Of a DNA stretch of 38,159 bases, positions 26,148 to 33,289 are shown one piece after another. The stretch is taken from NCBI GenBank assembly GCA_002050455.1, contig MWZA01000138.1:1-38159 (forward strand), read 5' to 3'. The notes beneath the pieces were generated by a model, which ran no database searches, was not told the origin of the DNA, and worked only from the letters and a program-made list of their open reading frames with translations. Numbering within the stretch: the first letter of the stretch is position 1; the number at the start of each line of letters is the position of its first letter. The position numbers and the translations under genes were made by a program. This stretch comes from Acidobacteria bacterium 5-1. Lineage in GTDB: Bacteria > Acidobacteriota > Blastocatellia > Pyrinomonadales > Pyrinomonadaceae.

Positions 26148-26921
26148 TTATTCTCGGTATTTTGCGCGTCCGGCAATAGTGTCATACAACCAAGCGGGGA
26201 AAATGCGTCCGGCGCGGACAAAAGCTGCTAATTGCCACGGAAATGCGGCGAACTTTTTTTGTTTTTCGATTGCGCCGAGAAAATGCGGAATCGAATCTTC
26301 GAGTTTCATCAAAAACGGCATTTTTGCTTCCCGTCCCGCTGTCAACGGCGTTTTGATAAAGCCGGGCTGAATGATTGTAACGTTAATGCCTTTGTCTTGC
26401 ACATCCAATCGGATACTTTCGAAGAACGCGGTCATTCCGGCTTTTGAAGCGCAATAAGCCGCTGATTTGGGCAAACCGCGAACACCTGCCAGACTTGAAA
26501 CAGCGACGAGCTGCCCGCTTTTTTGCTCTAACATATCCGGCAGAACAGCCGAAACCGCATTAACCGCGCCAATTAAATTCGTGTTGATAACTTTTGTAAC
26601 GGCGGCGGCGTTTAATTTTCGCGCGGCTTCGTTGTTTCCGCCGATTCCCGCGTTGGCAATTAAAACATCTATCCTGCCAAACTCTTTTCGCAGATTTTTC
26701 GCCGCATCTGCAACCGCTCTTTCATTTGTTATATCACAGGCAAAACATCTTGCCATTCCGCCGTTTTGCTCAATTTTACCGGCAATTTCCCGCAGAAGCT
26801 CCTCGCGTCGTGCTAACAACCCGACAACCGCGCCGCGTTTTGCGATTTCCAAAGCCAACGCTTCGCCGATACCACTTGACGCGCCGGTTAAAAATACTAC
26901 TTTGTTTTTCCAAAACATCAC
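26148..26921 (-). CDS. SDR family oxidoreductase
   Basis: A classical short-chain dehydrogenase/reductase of 257 residues. The cofactor motif is FLTGASSGIGEALALEIAKRG (~residues 10-30), followed by RREELL (suggesting NADP preference), CDITNERAVADAA, LIANAGIGGNN and the active site SSLAGVRGLPKSAAYCASKAGM with Tyr-x-x-x-Lys. The C-terminus has a hydrophobic PWQLAAFVRAGRIFPAWLYDTIAG stretch, typical of DltE/YqjQ-like members linked to membranes. The substrate is unknown. It is the first gene of the long minus-strand run and diverges from galU. Confidence 0.93.
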   Translation of the reverse strand: MMFWKNKVVFLTGASSGIGEALALEIAKRGAVVGLLARREELLREIAGKIEQNGGMARCFACDITNERAVADAAKNLRKEFGRIDVLIANAGIGGNNEAARKLNAAAVTKVINTNLIGAVNAVSAVLPDMLEQKSGQLVAVSSLAGVRGLPKSAAYCASKAGMTAFFESIRLDVQDKGINVTIIQPGFIKTPLTAGREAKMPFLMKLEDSIPHFLGAIEKQKKFAAFPWQLAAFVRAGRIFPAWLYDTIAGRAKYRE

Positions 26922-26991
26922 GCTTCTTTCGATTTGTCGTCTTTTTCAAGCACCGTTTTAAATATTTGTTTCTCAGTCATTTTTCACTTAC

Positions 26992-27039
26992 AATTATGAT
27001 TTTGTCCTTTTGCATATGACTAATGACAAAATCATAATT
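26992..27039. promoter_or_regulatory. Perfect 15-bp inverted repeat in the SDR/galU divergent promoter region
   Basis: AATTATGATTTTGTC (26992-27006) and GACAAAATCATAATT (27025-27039) are perfect reverse complements with an 18-nt centre. The symmetry places a CATAAT box on each strand. For galU, TTGCAT (27010-27015) and CATAAT (27033-27038) are 17 nt apart and would start transcription about 8 nt before the ATG. It could be an operator for a dimeric regulator or another paired-arm spacer element. Confidence 0.45.
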
Positions 27040-27052
27040 TAACAGTATTTAT

Positions 27053-27928
27053 ATGAAACAAAAAATTCGCAAAGCAGTTTTTCCCGCCGCCGGTTTGGGA
27101 ACAAGGTTTTTACCCGCAACCAAATCTTTACCAAAAGAAATGCTGCCGTTGGTTGACAAGCCTCTGATTCAATATTCGGTTGAAGAAGCCGTAGATTCGG
27201 GAATCAAATTAATTCTGATTGTTACCGGACGCGACAAACGCTCAATTGAGGACCACTTCGATATTTCCTTTGAACTTGAAGCGGTTCTGCAGGAACGCGG
27301 CAAAATCGAGTTGTTTAAACAAGTCCGCGCCCTTGCCGACCTCGTTAAAATTAGTTATACGCGGCAAAAGCAGGCATTAGGTTTAGGACACGCAATTTAT
27401 CAGGCGAAAGATTTTGTCGGCGATGAGCCGTTTGCCGTTTTGCTTGCCGATGACGTAATCGACGCGGAAGAACCTGCGCTCAAGCAATTAATTGAAGTTT
27501 ATCAAAAATACAATGCGCCGGTGCTGGCGACCACACAGGTTAAAGGTGAAGCAATTTCGCGGTTCGGCGTAATTGATGCTGAGGAAGTTGAACCAAACAT
27601 TTTTAAAATCAAAAGCATTGTCGAAAAACCGAAATTTGAAGATGCGCCTTCGGATATGGCGGTTATCGGGCGATACATTTTTACGCCCGAACTTTTTGGC
27701 GCACTCGAAAAAACAAAACCGGGCGCGGGCGGCGAAATTCAAGTTGCCGACGCGATGCGTTTTCTGCTCGACGAAGGCAAGCCGTTTTACGCCGTTAAAC
27801 TTGACGGTATACGCCACGACGCGGGCGACAAACTCGGATTTTTGATTGCGACGGTTGAATTTGCGTTAAAGCGCGATGATTTAGGCGCGGATTTTCGTCA
27901 GTATTTGAAATCTTTGAATTTGGGTTGA
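27053..27928 (+). CDS. galU: UTP--glucose-1-phosphate uridylyltransferase
   Basis: Makes UDP-glucose from UTP and glucose 1-phosphate (EC 2.7.7.9), the donor for LPS core and exopolysaccharide synthesis. At 291 residues it has the usual length. The nucleotide-binding N-terminus is KAVFPAAGLGTRFLPATKSLPKEMLPLVDKPLIQYSVEEA (~residues 7-46). It is followed by LADDVID (~130), VEKP (~195), the VIGRYIFTPELF strand and GGEIQVADAMRFL with HDAGDKLGF near the end, all typical of the bacterial GalU family. It is a single gene between divergent and convergent neighbours. Confidence 0.96.
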   Translation: MKQKIRKAVFPAAGLGTRFLPATKSLPKEMLPLVDKPLIQYSVEEAVDSGIKLILIVTGRDKRSIEDHFDISFELEAVLQERGKIELFKQVRALADLVKISYTRQKQALGLGHAIYQAKDFVGDEPFAVLLADDVIDAEEPALKQLIEVYQKYNAPVLATTQVKGEAISRFGVIDAEEVEPNIFKIKSIVEKPKFEDAPSDMAVIGRYIFTPELFGALEKTKPGAGGEIQVADAMRFLLDEGKPFYAVKLDGIRHDAGDKLGFLIATVEFALKRDDLGADFRQYLKSLNLG

Positions 27929-27933
27929 TTTTC

Positions 27934-28059
27934 TTGCCCGTGAAACACCCGAAACATACGAAATAAAAGAAAGTGAACAAAGGTTTGATATTCTTCTGTA
28001 ATAAATTTTGATATTTGTTTTTTAGATTTTTTAATGTACTTCGTATGTTTTGCGGGCAA
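27934..28059. repeat. Inverted repeat downstream of galU
   Basis: The left arm TTGCCCG (27934-27940) and AAACATACGAA (27952-27962) pair with TTCGTATGTTT (28040-28050) and CGGGCAA (28053-28059). The left arm contains one extra word copy (CCGTGAAACA beside CCGAAACATA), so word number differs between the arms. It begins 5 nt after the galU stop codon. Confidence 0.8.
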
Positions 28060-28105
28060 TTATACGAAAACAAGTTGGATTGGTTAGTTAGACTTTTTAC
28101 TGAAC

Positions 28106-28185
28106 AATAGTCAATAGTTGATAGTGAACAATTGATAGTTTGCGCGGATGACGGAGAGCTTGTTCACTATCAACTATTGACTATT
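28106..28185. repeat. Perfect 26-bp inverted word array
   Basis: The arms 28106-28131 and 28160-28185 are exact reverse complements over 26 nt with a 28-nt loop. The left arm is a string of degenerate AATAGTC, AATAGTTG and ATAGTGAAC words; the words continue into the loop as AATTGATAGTT. This is the strongest stem in the window. Confidence 0.92.
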
Positions 28186-28242
28186 CACTATTATTCAGTT
28201 AGACCAAACCTAACTTTTTTGTTTTGGTATTATTCTTTATTT

Positions 28243-29802
28243 TCAAATCAAATAATTCTTCGCCGTTTTGTTAAATTCGTTGATTTGTTCGGCAGTCCAT
28301 ATTTCATCTTTTCCCAATTCTTTTGCCATAATTTCCGCCGCTGCTGGCGCAATTTCGATTGCCGCTTTTGTGTCCAAAAACAAAGCGCGAGTTCGCCGCG
28401 CCAAAACATCTTCAACCGTTTGCGCCATTTCGCGTCTGACTGACCAAACAATTTCCGCCGAACAATACGGCAAATCCTTGTGCAATTTTTCTGCTAAAAT
28501 TGGATTTTCCTCAATAAGTTTTTCTATCTCAACCGCGTCCGCGCCGTAAATTGCCAAATCGCCAGACTGTTTCGCCGCTTGGCAAAAGCCATGAATTTTC
28601 AAATTCTTTGTCGATGAAATTTTCTTTGATAAACCGGCGATTTTAACAGCTTGATTGACCGCATCTTCCGCCATTTTTCGATAGGTCGTCCATTTTCCGC
28701 CGGTGATTGTCAGCAAATTTGATTTATCAATTTCGATTGTGTAATCGCGGGAAAGTTTTGCGGTGTTTCGTGAGCTTCCCGATTTTACAAGCGGACGAAT
28801 GCCGACAAAAACGCTCAAAACATCCTCGCGCTGCGGCGGTTTTGCCAGATAATTTATAACTGTTTTCAAAATAAATCTGATTTCTTCTTCAAACGCTTGC
28901 GGCTCAAGTTCGGCTTTTTCAATCGGCGTGTCGGTTGTGCCGATAAGAGTTTTATCGTGCCAAGGGATTGCAAATAAAACCCGTCCGTCGCTTGTTTTCG
29001 GAATCATCAGCGCGTTTTCGCCGGGCAAAAATGATTTATTAAAAACGAGATGAATTCCCTGACTGGGCGCGATAATTTTATTTGAATTTCGGTTGGAAAG
29101 TTTGCGGATTTCATCGCAAAATGCGCCGGCGGCGTTGATTATAACTTTTGCTTTTACTTCATAAACTTCGCCTGTTTCCGCGTCTTGAAAATCCACGCCG
29201 TCAACCAAATTTTCGTCATTTTTCGTGAGTTGAAAAACCCGCGCATAATTTAGAACTGCCGCGCCTTGTTCAACCGCCGTTGAAACAAGATTTATCAAAA
29301 GCCGCGTGTCGTCGAATTGTCCGTCAAAATACAAAACGCCGCCGCGCAGATCTTCCTGTCTGATATTCGGTAGATTTTCAATCGTTTCTTTTTTTGACAG
29401 AATCCGTGATTTGCCAAAGCCGTATTTGCCGGACAACAGATTATAAATTTTTAAACCGGCACCGTAAAAGAATTTTTGCCAAAGGCTGTAATATGGCACG
29501 ACAAAAGCTAATTCTTTGACGAGATGAGGCGCGTTTGTCTGCAAAATTCCGCGTTCTTTTAAGGCTTCGCGAACGAGTAAAATGCTGCCGCTTGCGAGAT
29601 AGCGAACGCCGCCATGAATGAGTTTGGTGCTGCGGCTCGAAGTGCCTTTGCCGAAATCGTTTTGCTCCAAAAGCAGAACATCAAAACCGCGAGAAGCGGC
29701 ATCAACCGCACAGCCAACGCCGGTCGCCCCGCCGCCGATGACGATAATGTCCCAAATTTTTTCGCGCTCTCTGACGCGGTTGAGCATTTCTGCACGATTC
29801 AT
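28243..29802 (-). CDS. glpD: Aerobic glycerol-3-phosphate dehydrogenase
   Basis: A membrane-associated FAD enzyme that oxidises sn-glycerol 3-phosphate to dihydroxyacetone phosphate and passes electrons to quinone (EC 1.1.5.3). It is 519 residues. The FAD-binding motif is DIIVIGGGATGVGCAVDAASRGFDVLLLE (~residues 18-46), followed by the family signatures GTSSRSTKLIHGGVRYL (~53-69) and GGKWTTYRKMAEDAV (~355-369). The C-terminal GlpD domain has VEDVLARRTRALFLD. Neighbouring genes do not include glpK or glpF, so it may be used in phospholipid glycerol turnover. The assignment over other DAO-family members is firm. Confidence 0.95.
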   Translation of the reverse strand: MNRAEMLNRVREREKIWDIIVIGGGATGVGCAVDAASRGFDVLLLEQNDFGKGTSSRSTKLIHGGVRYLASGSILLVREALKERGILQTNAPHLVKELAFVVPYYSLWQKFFYGAGLKIYNLLSGKYGFGKSRILSKKETIENLPNIRQEDLRGGVLYFDGQFDDTRLLINLVSTAVEQGAAVLNYARVFQLTKNDENLVDGVDFQDAETGEVYEVKAKVIINAAGAFCDEIRKLSNRNSNKIIAPSQGIHLVFNKSFLPGENALMIPKTSDGRVLFAIPWHDKTLIGTTDTPIEKAELEPQAFEEEIRFILKTVINYLAKPPQREDVLSVFVGIRPLVKSGSSRNTAKLSRDYTIEIDKSNLLTITGGKWTTYRKMAEDAVNQAVKIAGLSKKISSTKNLKIHGFCQAAKQSGDLAIYGADAVEIEKLIEENPILAEKLHKDLPYCSAEIVWSVRREMAQTVEDVLARRTRALFLDTKAAIEIAPAAAEIMAKELGKDEIWTAEQINEFNKTAKNYLI

Positions 29803-29809
29803 TTCAGTT

Positions 29810-29903
29810 GGCAGTTAGTGGTCGGCAGTTTTGCTAATTCCAAGTTTGGAGTTTGTGATTTAGTCTAGGTTTTATCTGTGCTGACTGCCAACCGCTAACT
29901 GCC
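29810..29903. repeat. Paired heptamer array between the GrdB-like gene and glpD
   Basis: The left arm reads as heptamers GTTGGCA, GTTAGTG, GTCGGCA. The stretch 29810-29829 pairs with 29884-29903 (ACTGCCAACCGCTAACTGCC) at 18 of 20 positions, and both mismatches are transitions. The right arm lies 3 nt from the stop codon of the GrdB-like gene. Confidence 0.88.
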
Positions 29904-29906
29904 GAT

Positions 29907-30770
29907 TCAGTTTTCACCGCGTTCCTGCTCGACTTCGGTTTCCAGATTAACCGACAAACGCCGTGCGCCCGGTTGGTCAAAAGTTTCAATCCAGCGCAAA
30001 GTTTCGTCTAAAACGCGCAACTGATATTCCTTCCAATCCGGTTTTCCGACTACTGAACCGAATTCTCCAGCGTAATAAGCCGTGCGCGGCGGGCGCACTT
30101 TGTCAGTCATACCGCGGTCAACCGACAGCATAATTGTCGGAATGCCGGTTTGTTCAATCGCACGCGCCACGATTCCGAGCGTTTGATGACACAAGCGCGA
30201 TGCCGGAGCAAGAAGCGCGGCTTGCACTTCGTAACGCGCAACTCTTTCAGCTAATTGCGGCGCAAGTTTTTCGGCAACTAATCGCGCATTCGGAATAAAG
30301 CCGCACAAACTCCACCAAACGTGATTTAATCTGCCGATAACGGCATTTGCCTCATATTCAAGCAGACGCTCAACGGGAATTTGCGCGTTCATATCCAATT
30401 GAATTGCCGTCGGGTTGTAACCGCGCACCGCGTAAAGCAAGTCTTCCGCTTTGACTTCTATCGGAATTTCCCGAAAACTCGAGTCGCCGTCGCGTGATTC
30501 AATATCAAAGGATTCCGTGCCGTTTATAAACGCGCCCGCTGAAGAAATCAGCGCAAGATTGAGCATCGGAAGCGCACGACGCGCCGGCGTAAAAGGCGCG
30601 TTTGTGTTTTCGACAAACGGATAATTATCAAGATTGTCGTTATTGCGCCAATTTTTGTAACGCCCCGAAAATTCGGCGAGATTTTCAACCGGTGCTGCAT
30701 TTTTAACCGGCGCGGGACGGCTGGCGATGCCTAAACGCCGTTCGATATTTTCTCTAATTGAATTCAACAT
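29907..30770 (-). CDS. GrdB-like protein (glycine/sarcosine/betaine reductase selenoprotein B family), SxxC variant
   Basis: The 287 residues follow the pattern of the GrdB/PrdB family: FTPARRALPMLNLALISSAGAFI (~residues 58-80), GDSSFREIPIEVKAEDLL (~95-112), the RLLEYEANAVIGRL region (~133-146) and LLAPASRLCHQTLGIVARAIEQTGIPTIMLS (~185-215), ending with VRPPRTAYY and EFGSVVGKPDWKEYQ. In true glycine/betaine reductases the loop here holds a Sec-x-x-Cys pair. In this protein the corresponding residues are S191 and C194 (TCG and TGT codons), so the redox selenol is absent. The other reductase subunits are not nearby. It probably has a different, perhaps non-redox, function. Its start overlaps the upstream membrane-protein gene by 17 nt. 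Confidence 0.68.
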   Translation of the reverse strand: MLNSIRENIERRLGIASRPAPVKNAAPVENLAEFSGRYKNWRNNDNLDNYPFVENTNAPFTPARRALPMLNLALISSAGAFINGTESFDIESRDGDSSFREIPIEVKAEDLLYAVRGYNPTAIQLDMNAQIPVERLLEYEANAVIGRLNHVWWSLCGFIPNARLVAEKLAPQLAERVARYEVQAALLAPASRLCHQTLGIVARAIEQTGIPTIMLSVDRGMTDKVRPPRTAYYAGEFGSVVGKPDWKEYQLRVLDETLRWIETFDQPGARRLSVNLETEVEQERGEN

Positions 30771-31263
30771 TTTTCTTTTCCAAAATTATTTTTTCGCCGG
30801 ATTTTCGCGCTATTAAAAAGAACAAAACAAGAGCCGCAATCATCGCCGTCAGCAGAACCCAGACCGAATATCCGTGTAGATTATTAAACTGAATTCGGAG
30901 CGGGTCGTCAACCGCAACTTCTTCAATCGGGCGACCGATTTGACTGCGAATCCAAGACAGCCACAATCCGATGACAAACTGCCCGACGGCACAGGAGGCA
31001 GTTAAAATTACCAGCAAAATTCTTTCCGTCCATAACCAAAACGGTTTTGTATTTAATCTTTTAACAAAAGAAGTTGCCAGCAAAATCAGACCGATAATCA
31101 AACCGCTTAAATTTATTATCAGCAAAGTCCGCGAAACAACCGAACCAGCCATTTCACGCGAAGGCAGAACGGCAAACGCGCTTTGAGCAACCGCGATAAA
31201 GAAAACCGCCGCGCCAAGCCACAATCCAACTAACAAAAGTCTAATATCCGAAATAAATTTCAT
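30754..31263 (-). CDS. DUF4149 integral membrane protein
   Basis: A 169-residue protein with four predicted membrane helices (~residues 8-30, 44-64, 80-105 and 135-155). The pattern follows DUF4149 (TMEM205-like): a small helix bundle beginning LLVGLWLGAAVFFIAVAQSAFAVLP and ending LHGYSVWVLLTAMIAALVLFFLIARK. The helix 1 phrase GLWLGAAVFFIAVAQSAF and the FNNLHGYSVW motif before helix 4 support the family. The function of the family in bacteria is unknown. The 17-nt overlap with the GrdB-like gene indicates that the two proteins are made together. Confidence 0.8.
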   Translation of the reverse strand: MKFISDIRLLLVGLWLGAAVFFIAVAQSAFAVLPSREMAGSVVSRTLLIINLSGLIIGLILLATSFVKRLNTKPFWLWTERILLVILTASCAVGQFVIGLWLSWIRSQIGRPIEEVAVDDPLRIQFNNLHGYSVWVLLTAMIAALVLFFLIARKSGEKIILEKKNVEFN

Positions 31264-31337
31264 TTTTTTTACTGCTTTTTACTGCTTTGAAACAAGTTGT
31301 TATTATGTCGGTTTTCAGTCGAAAGAGCAAAAGCGTA

Positions 31338-31458
31338 GGAAGTGAAAAACTAAAAGTGAAAAACTAAAAACTGAAAATGAATAATACGAGAAATTGGCAG
31401 TTCACTTCCGCTTTTCACTTTCTAGTTTTTCACTTTTAGTTTTTAGCTTTTCACTTCC
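31338..31458. repeat. Paired word array between tolC-like gene and DUF4149 gene
   Basis: The left arm (31338-31379) repeats GTGAAAAACTAAAA with 14-nt (2 x 7) period. The right arm (31410-31458) is its reverse complement in several registers. The longest perfect pair is 18 nt (31349-31366 with 31423-31440). The right arm overlaps the last codon and the TGA stop of the tolC-like gene (31451-31453), so the array supplies the stop codon. Confidence 0.9.
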
Positions 31459-33289
31459 TCAGTCGCGCTTCGACATTGTTTGCCTTCAGTGAATTCCCCG
31501 TCGCTTTTTGCAAATCGGCAATTGCTTTGTTGAGTTCGGTTTGGGCGCGAAGTTCCGTGCTTTTGGCGGTTGTCAAAGCCGTTTGGCGGTCTAAAACCAT
31601 GTAGATATTTGATTGTCCCGCGTCGAGTTTTCTTTGTTCTGACTCGTATTGTTTCTGACTGTTTTCGCGCGAGATTGCCGCCGTGCGAAGCCGCGCTTCG
31701 GCAGTTCTGACCGATTGCAGAGCGTTTCTGACATCAACCTGAATATTTTGGGCGATTTGTTCGCGCTGCGTGTTTATTTGCTCGCCCTGCACTAACGCTT
31801 TTCCGAGCTGCGCTTTCGCCACTTGATTTCCCAAAGGCAAATTAAACTGCACGCCGGCGCGAAATGTCGGATACCGATTGGCGAAAATATCGGTAAAGGA
31901 ACTGAAATTATTGCCCGTCAAATTGCCCGAAACAGTTTGCGGCGGCGGAACGTTGATTAAATTAATCGGCGGCAGCGTCGGATTATTTGCGTTAACACGC
32001 AGGATAATTTGGTTGATTGTATTGGCAGTTGAATTATTGGAAAAAATACTTATCGCGTTTGGATTCGCCGTTCCCGCAATTCCAGATGTCGTATAACTGG
32101 CAATCAAATCAACCTGCGGTTTCGCCTGTTCTTTATAAAATCTCCGGTCAATCTCATTAATATCTTTTTGGACGTTGTTAATCTCGATTTCAGGACGATT
32201 CTGCAAAGCCAAATCCAACGCTTCCGGCAAAGTCGTGTTCGGCACATCCAAATCAACTGAATCGGTCGGAACAATCGAAGCGTTCCAAATCGGCGCAGTC
32301 TGATTCTCGGCAATCAAATTTTTGAGCGTGTTTTCGGCGCGGTTGACCTCTTCCAAAGCCGTATAAACATTCTGTTCGAAGTTCGCCACCTGCGTTTCCG
32401 CCGCGATGATGTCAATCGGCGCGAGTTGTCCCTCTTCAACAAGCCGCTGATTGTGCGCGAGTTGGTCTTTCGCGTCTTTAACCGAATCGCGCTGAACCTG
32501 CAAATTCCTCAGCGTGTAAGTTAAATCCCAATAAACACGCTGTACATCCGTAATAATATCAATGGATTTCTGCCGAAACTGCGTGTCGGTCAATGAAAGA
32601 TTGCGTTTGGCAATCTCGATTGTGCGGCGCGGTTGGTCGAAACCACGCCCGCGAAAAAGCGGCTGCGTGACGCTGAAAACCAGACTCGAATTATATTGCG
32701 GACTCAAAACCGACAGCGGATTTGAAGAAGATAATTGCTGATTATTAGTGGTTGCGCTGAAAATCGTGCCGTATTTTTTGATGTAACCCTGAAAACCGGC
32801 GTTCCCGCCAATCGAACTCGTGTTTATCTTATTAACATTGCTGAAAACGCTGACATTCGGTACGGTTGCGCGTTCATAAAAGGTTTGTCCGGTAAATTTC
32901 GGGTCGTAAAAACCGTTTGCCGCCCGCAAATCAAATTCGGCTATCCGCACGTTTTGGCGCGAAACTTCGATGTCTTTGTTGTTTTCCAAAGCAAGCGTAA
33001 TCGCTTCTTTTAAGGAAAGCGGTTGCTGCTGCATCATATCAACGCCGACAAGTCCGAGGTCGGGCAGAGTTTTATCATCCGATTGAAACTGAGATGCAAT
33101 GCGCGGCACATCCTGCAAATTTTCCGGTTGGACGTTTTGCGTATCGTCAACCATTGGAGTTGATGTCGGTAAAGGCGCGGGCGAAGGCATTGCGTCCTGC
33201 GCTTTGGCTGCGTTGAAACCCAAAAGAAGAAAAATAATAAATCCAAAAAATAATTGCTTTTTCATAATAAAACCAACAAGCAAATTCAT
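31451..33289 (-). CDS. TolC-family outer-membrane efflux channel
   Basis: The outer-membrane factor of the RND system encoded just upstream. The 612 residues include a signal peptide (KKQLFFGFIIFLLLGFNAAKAQ from residue 10), a ~50-residue Pro/Gln-rich linker and two OEP repeats of alternating long helices and strands. Helical repeats include LKEAITLALENNKDIEVSRQNVRIAEFDLRAANGFYDPKF (~95-135), LPEALDLALQNRPEIEINNVQKDI and a C-terminal QKQYESEQRKLDAGQSNIYMVLDRQTALTTA. The first ATG (33289) shares a base with the stop of the pump gene (TAATG); M9 at 33265 would give a neater signal peptide. The stop codon lies inside a word array. Confidence 0.92.
   Translation of the reverse strand: MNLLVGFIMKKQLFFGFIIFLLLGFNAAKAQDAMPSPAPLPTSTPMVDDTQNVQPENLQDVPRIASQFQSDDKTLPDLGLVGVDMMQQQPLSLKEAITLALENNKDIEVSRQNVRIAEFDLRAANGFYDPKFTGQTFYERATVPNVSVFSNVNKINTSSIGGNAGFQGYIKKYGTIFSATTNNQQLSSSNPLSVLSPQYNSSLVFSVTQPLFRGRGFDQPRRTIEIAKRNLSLTDTQFRQKSIDIITDVQRVYWDLTYTLRNLQVQRDSVKDAKDQLAHNQRLVEEGQLAPIDIIAAETQVANFEQNVYTALEEVNRAENTLKNLIAENQTAPIWNASIVPTDSVDLDVPNTTLPEALDLALQNRPEIEINNVQKDINEIDRRFYKEQAKPQVDLIASYTTSGIAGTANPNAISIFSNNSTANTINQIILRVNANNPTLPPINLINVPPPQTVSGNLTGNNFSSFTDIFANRYPTFRAGVQFNLPLGNQVAKAQLGKALVQGEQINTQREQIAQNIQVDVRNALQSVRTAEARLRTAAISRENSQKQYESEQRKLDAGQSNIYMVLDRQTALTTAKSTELRAQTELNKAIADLQKATGNSLKANNVEARLRK

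Larger units (their letters stand above)
27929..28242. other. 314-bp convergent spacer between galU and glpD
   Basis: No credible gene is present. Two independent paired arrays fill most of it (27934-28059 and 28106-28185, listed separately). The rest is AT-rich. Short open frames exist here on both strands but have no coding character and run through the repeats. Confidence 0.6.

Noticed and set aside
28132-28443. Small + strand open frame in the galU-glpD spacer
   Set aside because: It runs through the inverted array and into the antisense of the glpD 3' end, and has no recognisable product or ribosome binding site.
30189-30200. In-frame selenocysteine codon in the GrdB-like gene
   Set aside because: The codons at the motif are TCG (Ser), CGC, TTG and TGT; there is no TGA, so no selenocysteine insertion is needed.
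31385-31410. Sigma-54 type -24/-12 promoter (ttggcagttcacttccgc)
   Set aside because: GG is present, but the second element lacks the TTGC core at the right distance, and the segment lies in a word array.
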